Of a DNA stretch of 13,553 nt, positions 13,346 through 13,553 are shown piece after piece. The notes under the pieces are model-generated. The model saw only the letters and a program-made list of their open reading frames with translations, had not been told where the DNA came from and did not search any database. The translations under genes were made by a program, and so were the position numbers. Origin of the DNA: Rhodospirillales bacterium (GTDB lineage Bacteria > Pseudomonadota > Alphaproteobacteria > Rhodospirillales > JABHCV01); the NCBI GenBank assembly GCA_016776705.1, contig JADHSW010000062.1, positions 1 to 13,553 on the forward strand, given 5' to 3'. The first letter of the stretch is position 1; each line of letters opens with the position of its first letter.

Positions 13346-13553
13346 TGAACGTCATAAGTAAAGCCGACCTTGAAGCCAAGGCCCTGATGTCCGGCAATGA
13401 AGCAGTTGCTCGTGGCGTCTGGGAAGCCGGGGCAAGGGTCGGTTGCGCTTATCCGGGCACGCCATCCACGGAAATTCTGGAAAACCTTGCCACATACGAT
13501 GACATTCACGCCCACTGGTCGGTTAACGAAAAGACCTCGCTCGAAGTCGCCAT
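13345..13553 (+). CDS. iorA: Indolepyruvate:ferredoxin oxidoreductase alpha subunit (IorA-like), 5' part only
   Basis: Only the first 69 codons lie in the window. The N-terminus SGNEAVARGVWEAGARVGCAYPGTPSTEI is characteristic of the alpha subunit of thiamine diphosphate-dependent indolepyruvate (aryl-pyruvate) ferredoxin oxidoreductases. It carries the pyrimidine-domain YPGTPSTEI motif at about 35-43, where the KorA equivalent is YPITPATEI. The ATG at 13345 overlaps the thiolase stop by 1 nt, with GGAG at 13332-13335, 9 nt upstream, so translation is coupled to the thiolase. The enzyme turns aryl-pyruvates into aryl-acetyl-CoA with reduction of ferredoxin. Here it might degrade aromatic amino acids or supply additional ferredoxin electrons. 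Substrate and the rest of the protein cannot be judged from this fragment. Confidence 0.8.
   Translation, partial: MNVISKADLEAKALMSGNEAVARGVWEAGARVGCAYPGTPSTEILENLATYDDIHAHWSVNEKTSLEVA

Overview
The window carries an almost complete gene set for the central anaerobic pathway of aromatic degradation: the ATP-dependent (class I, Thauera-type) benzoyl-CoA reductase BcrCBAD, its ferredoxin, the 2-oxoglutarate:ferredoxin oxidoreductase that feeds it electrons, and the downstream 'modified beta-oxidation' enzymes Dch, Had and Oah. The proteins, the frequent ATGA start/stop overlaps, the moderate GC content and the order kor - had - oah - dch - bcrCBAD - fdx suggest a facultatively anaerobic (denitrifying or phototrophic) proteobacterium, most likely a Magnetospirillum-like alphaproteobacterium. 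That taxonomic guess rests on memory of gene order and protein style, not on a search.

Layout. (1) 1-466, minus strand: the 5' part of a short-chain dehydrogenase, read off the left edge. (2) 467-703: a divergent regulatory region with a good sigma70-type promoter for the minus-strand gene and two short perfect inverted repeats. (3) 704-3273: korA and korB, overlapping by ATGA. (4) 3314-3835: a ferritin-like/rubrerythrin-type diiron protein. (5) 3836-4015: an AT-rich intergenic region that is probably the start of the next transcription unit. (6) 4016-10810: had, oah, dch, bcrC, bcrB and bcrA, tightly packed. (7) 10811-10916: an unusually long gap inside the bcr set, containing a TGCA-N6-TGCA element, an FNR-like box and an 18-bp perfect palindrome. 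(8) 10917-12035: bcrD and fdx. (9) 12036-12139: a short regulatory gap. (10) 12140-13345: a PcaF-type thiolase, overlapping by 1 nt the start of an indolepyruvate:ferredoxin oxidoreductase alpha subunit (iorA-like) that runs off the right edge.

How the genes work together. KorAB oxidises 2-oxoglutarate to succinyl-CoA and reduces the low-potential ferredoxin. Ferredoxin passes electrons to the BcrAD ATPase module, which drives them into the BcrBC module, where benzoyl-CoA is reduced to cyclohexa-1,5-diene-1-carbonyl-CoA. Dch hydrates this to 6-hydroxycyclohex-1-ene-1-carbonyl-CoA, Had oxidises it to the 6-oxo compound, and Oah adds water and opens the ring to 3-hydroxypimeloyl-CoA. The flanking short-chain dehydrogenase and thiolase are plausible enzymes for the next two steps, giving glutaryl-CoA and acetyl-CoA. 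If so, every step from benzoyl-CoA to glutaryl-CoA is encoded here. No benzoate-CoA ligase, transporter or regulator gene lies inside the window.

The catalytic system is known. The parts worth a second look are the cis-regulatory architecture (especially the bcrA-bcrD gap), the ferritin-like gene embedded in an oxygen-sensitive pathway cluster, and the IorA-type gene coupled to the thiolase. I see no mobile elements, CRISPR arrays, tRNA or rRNA genes.
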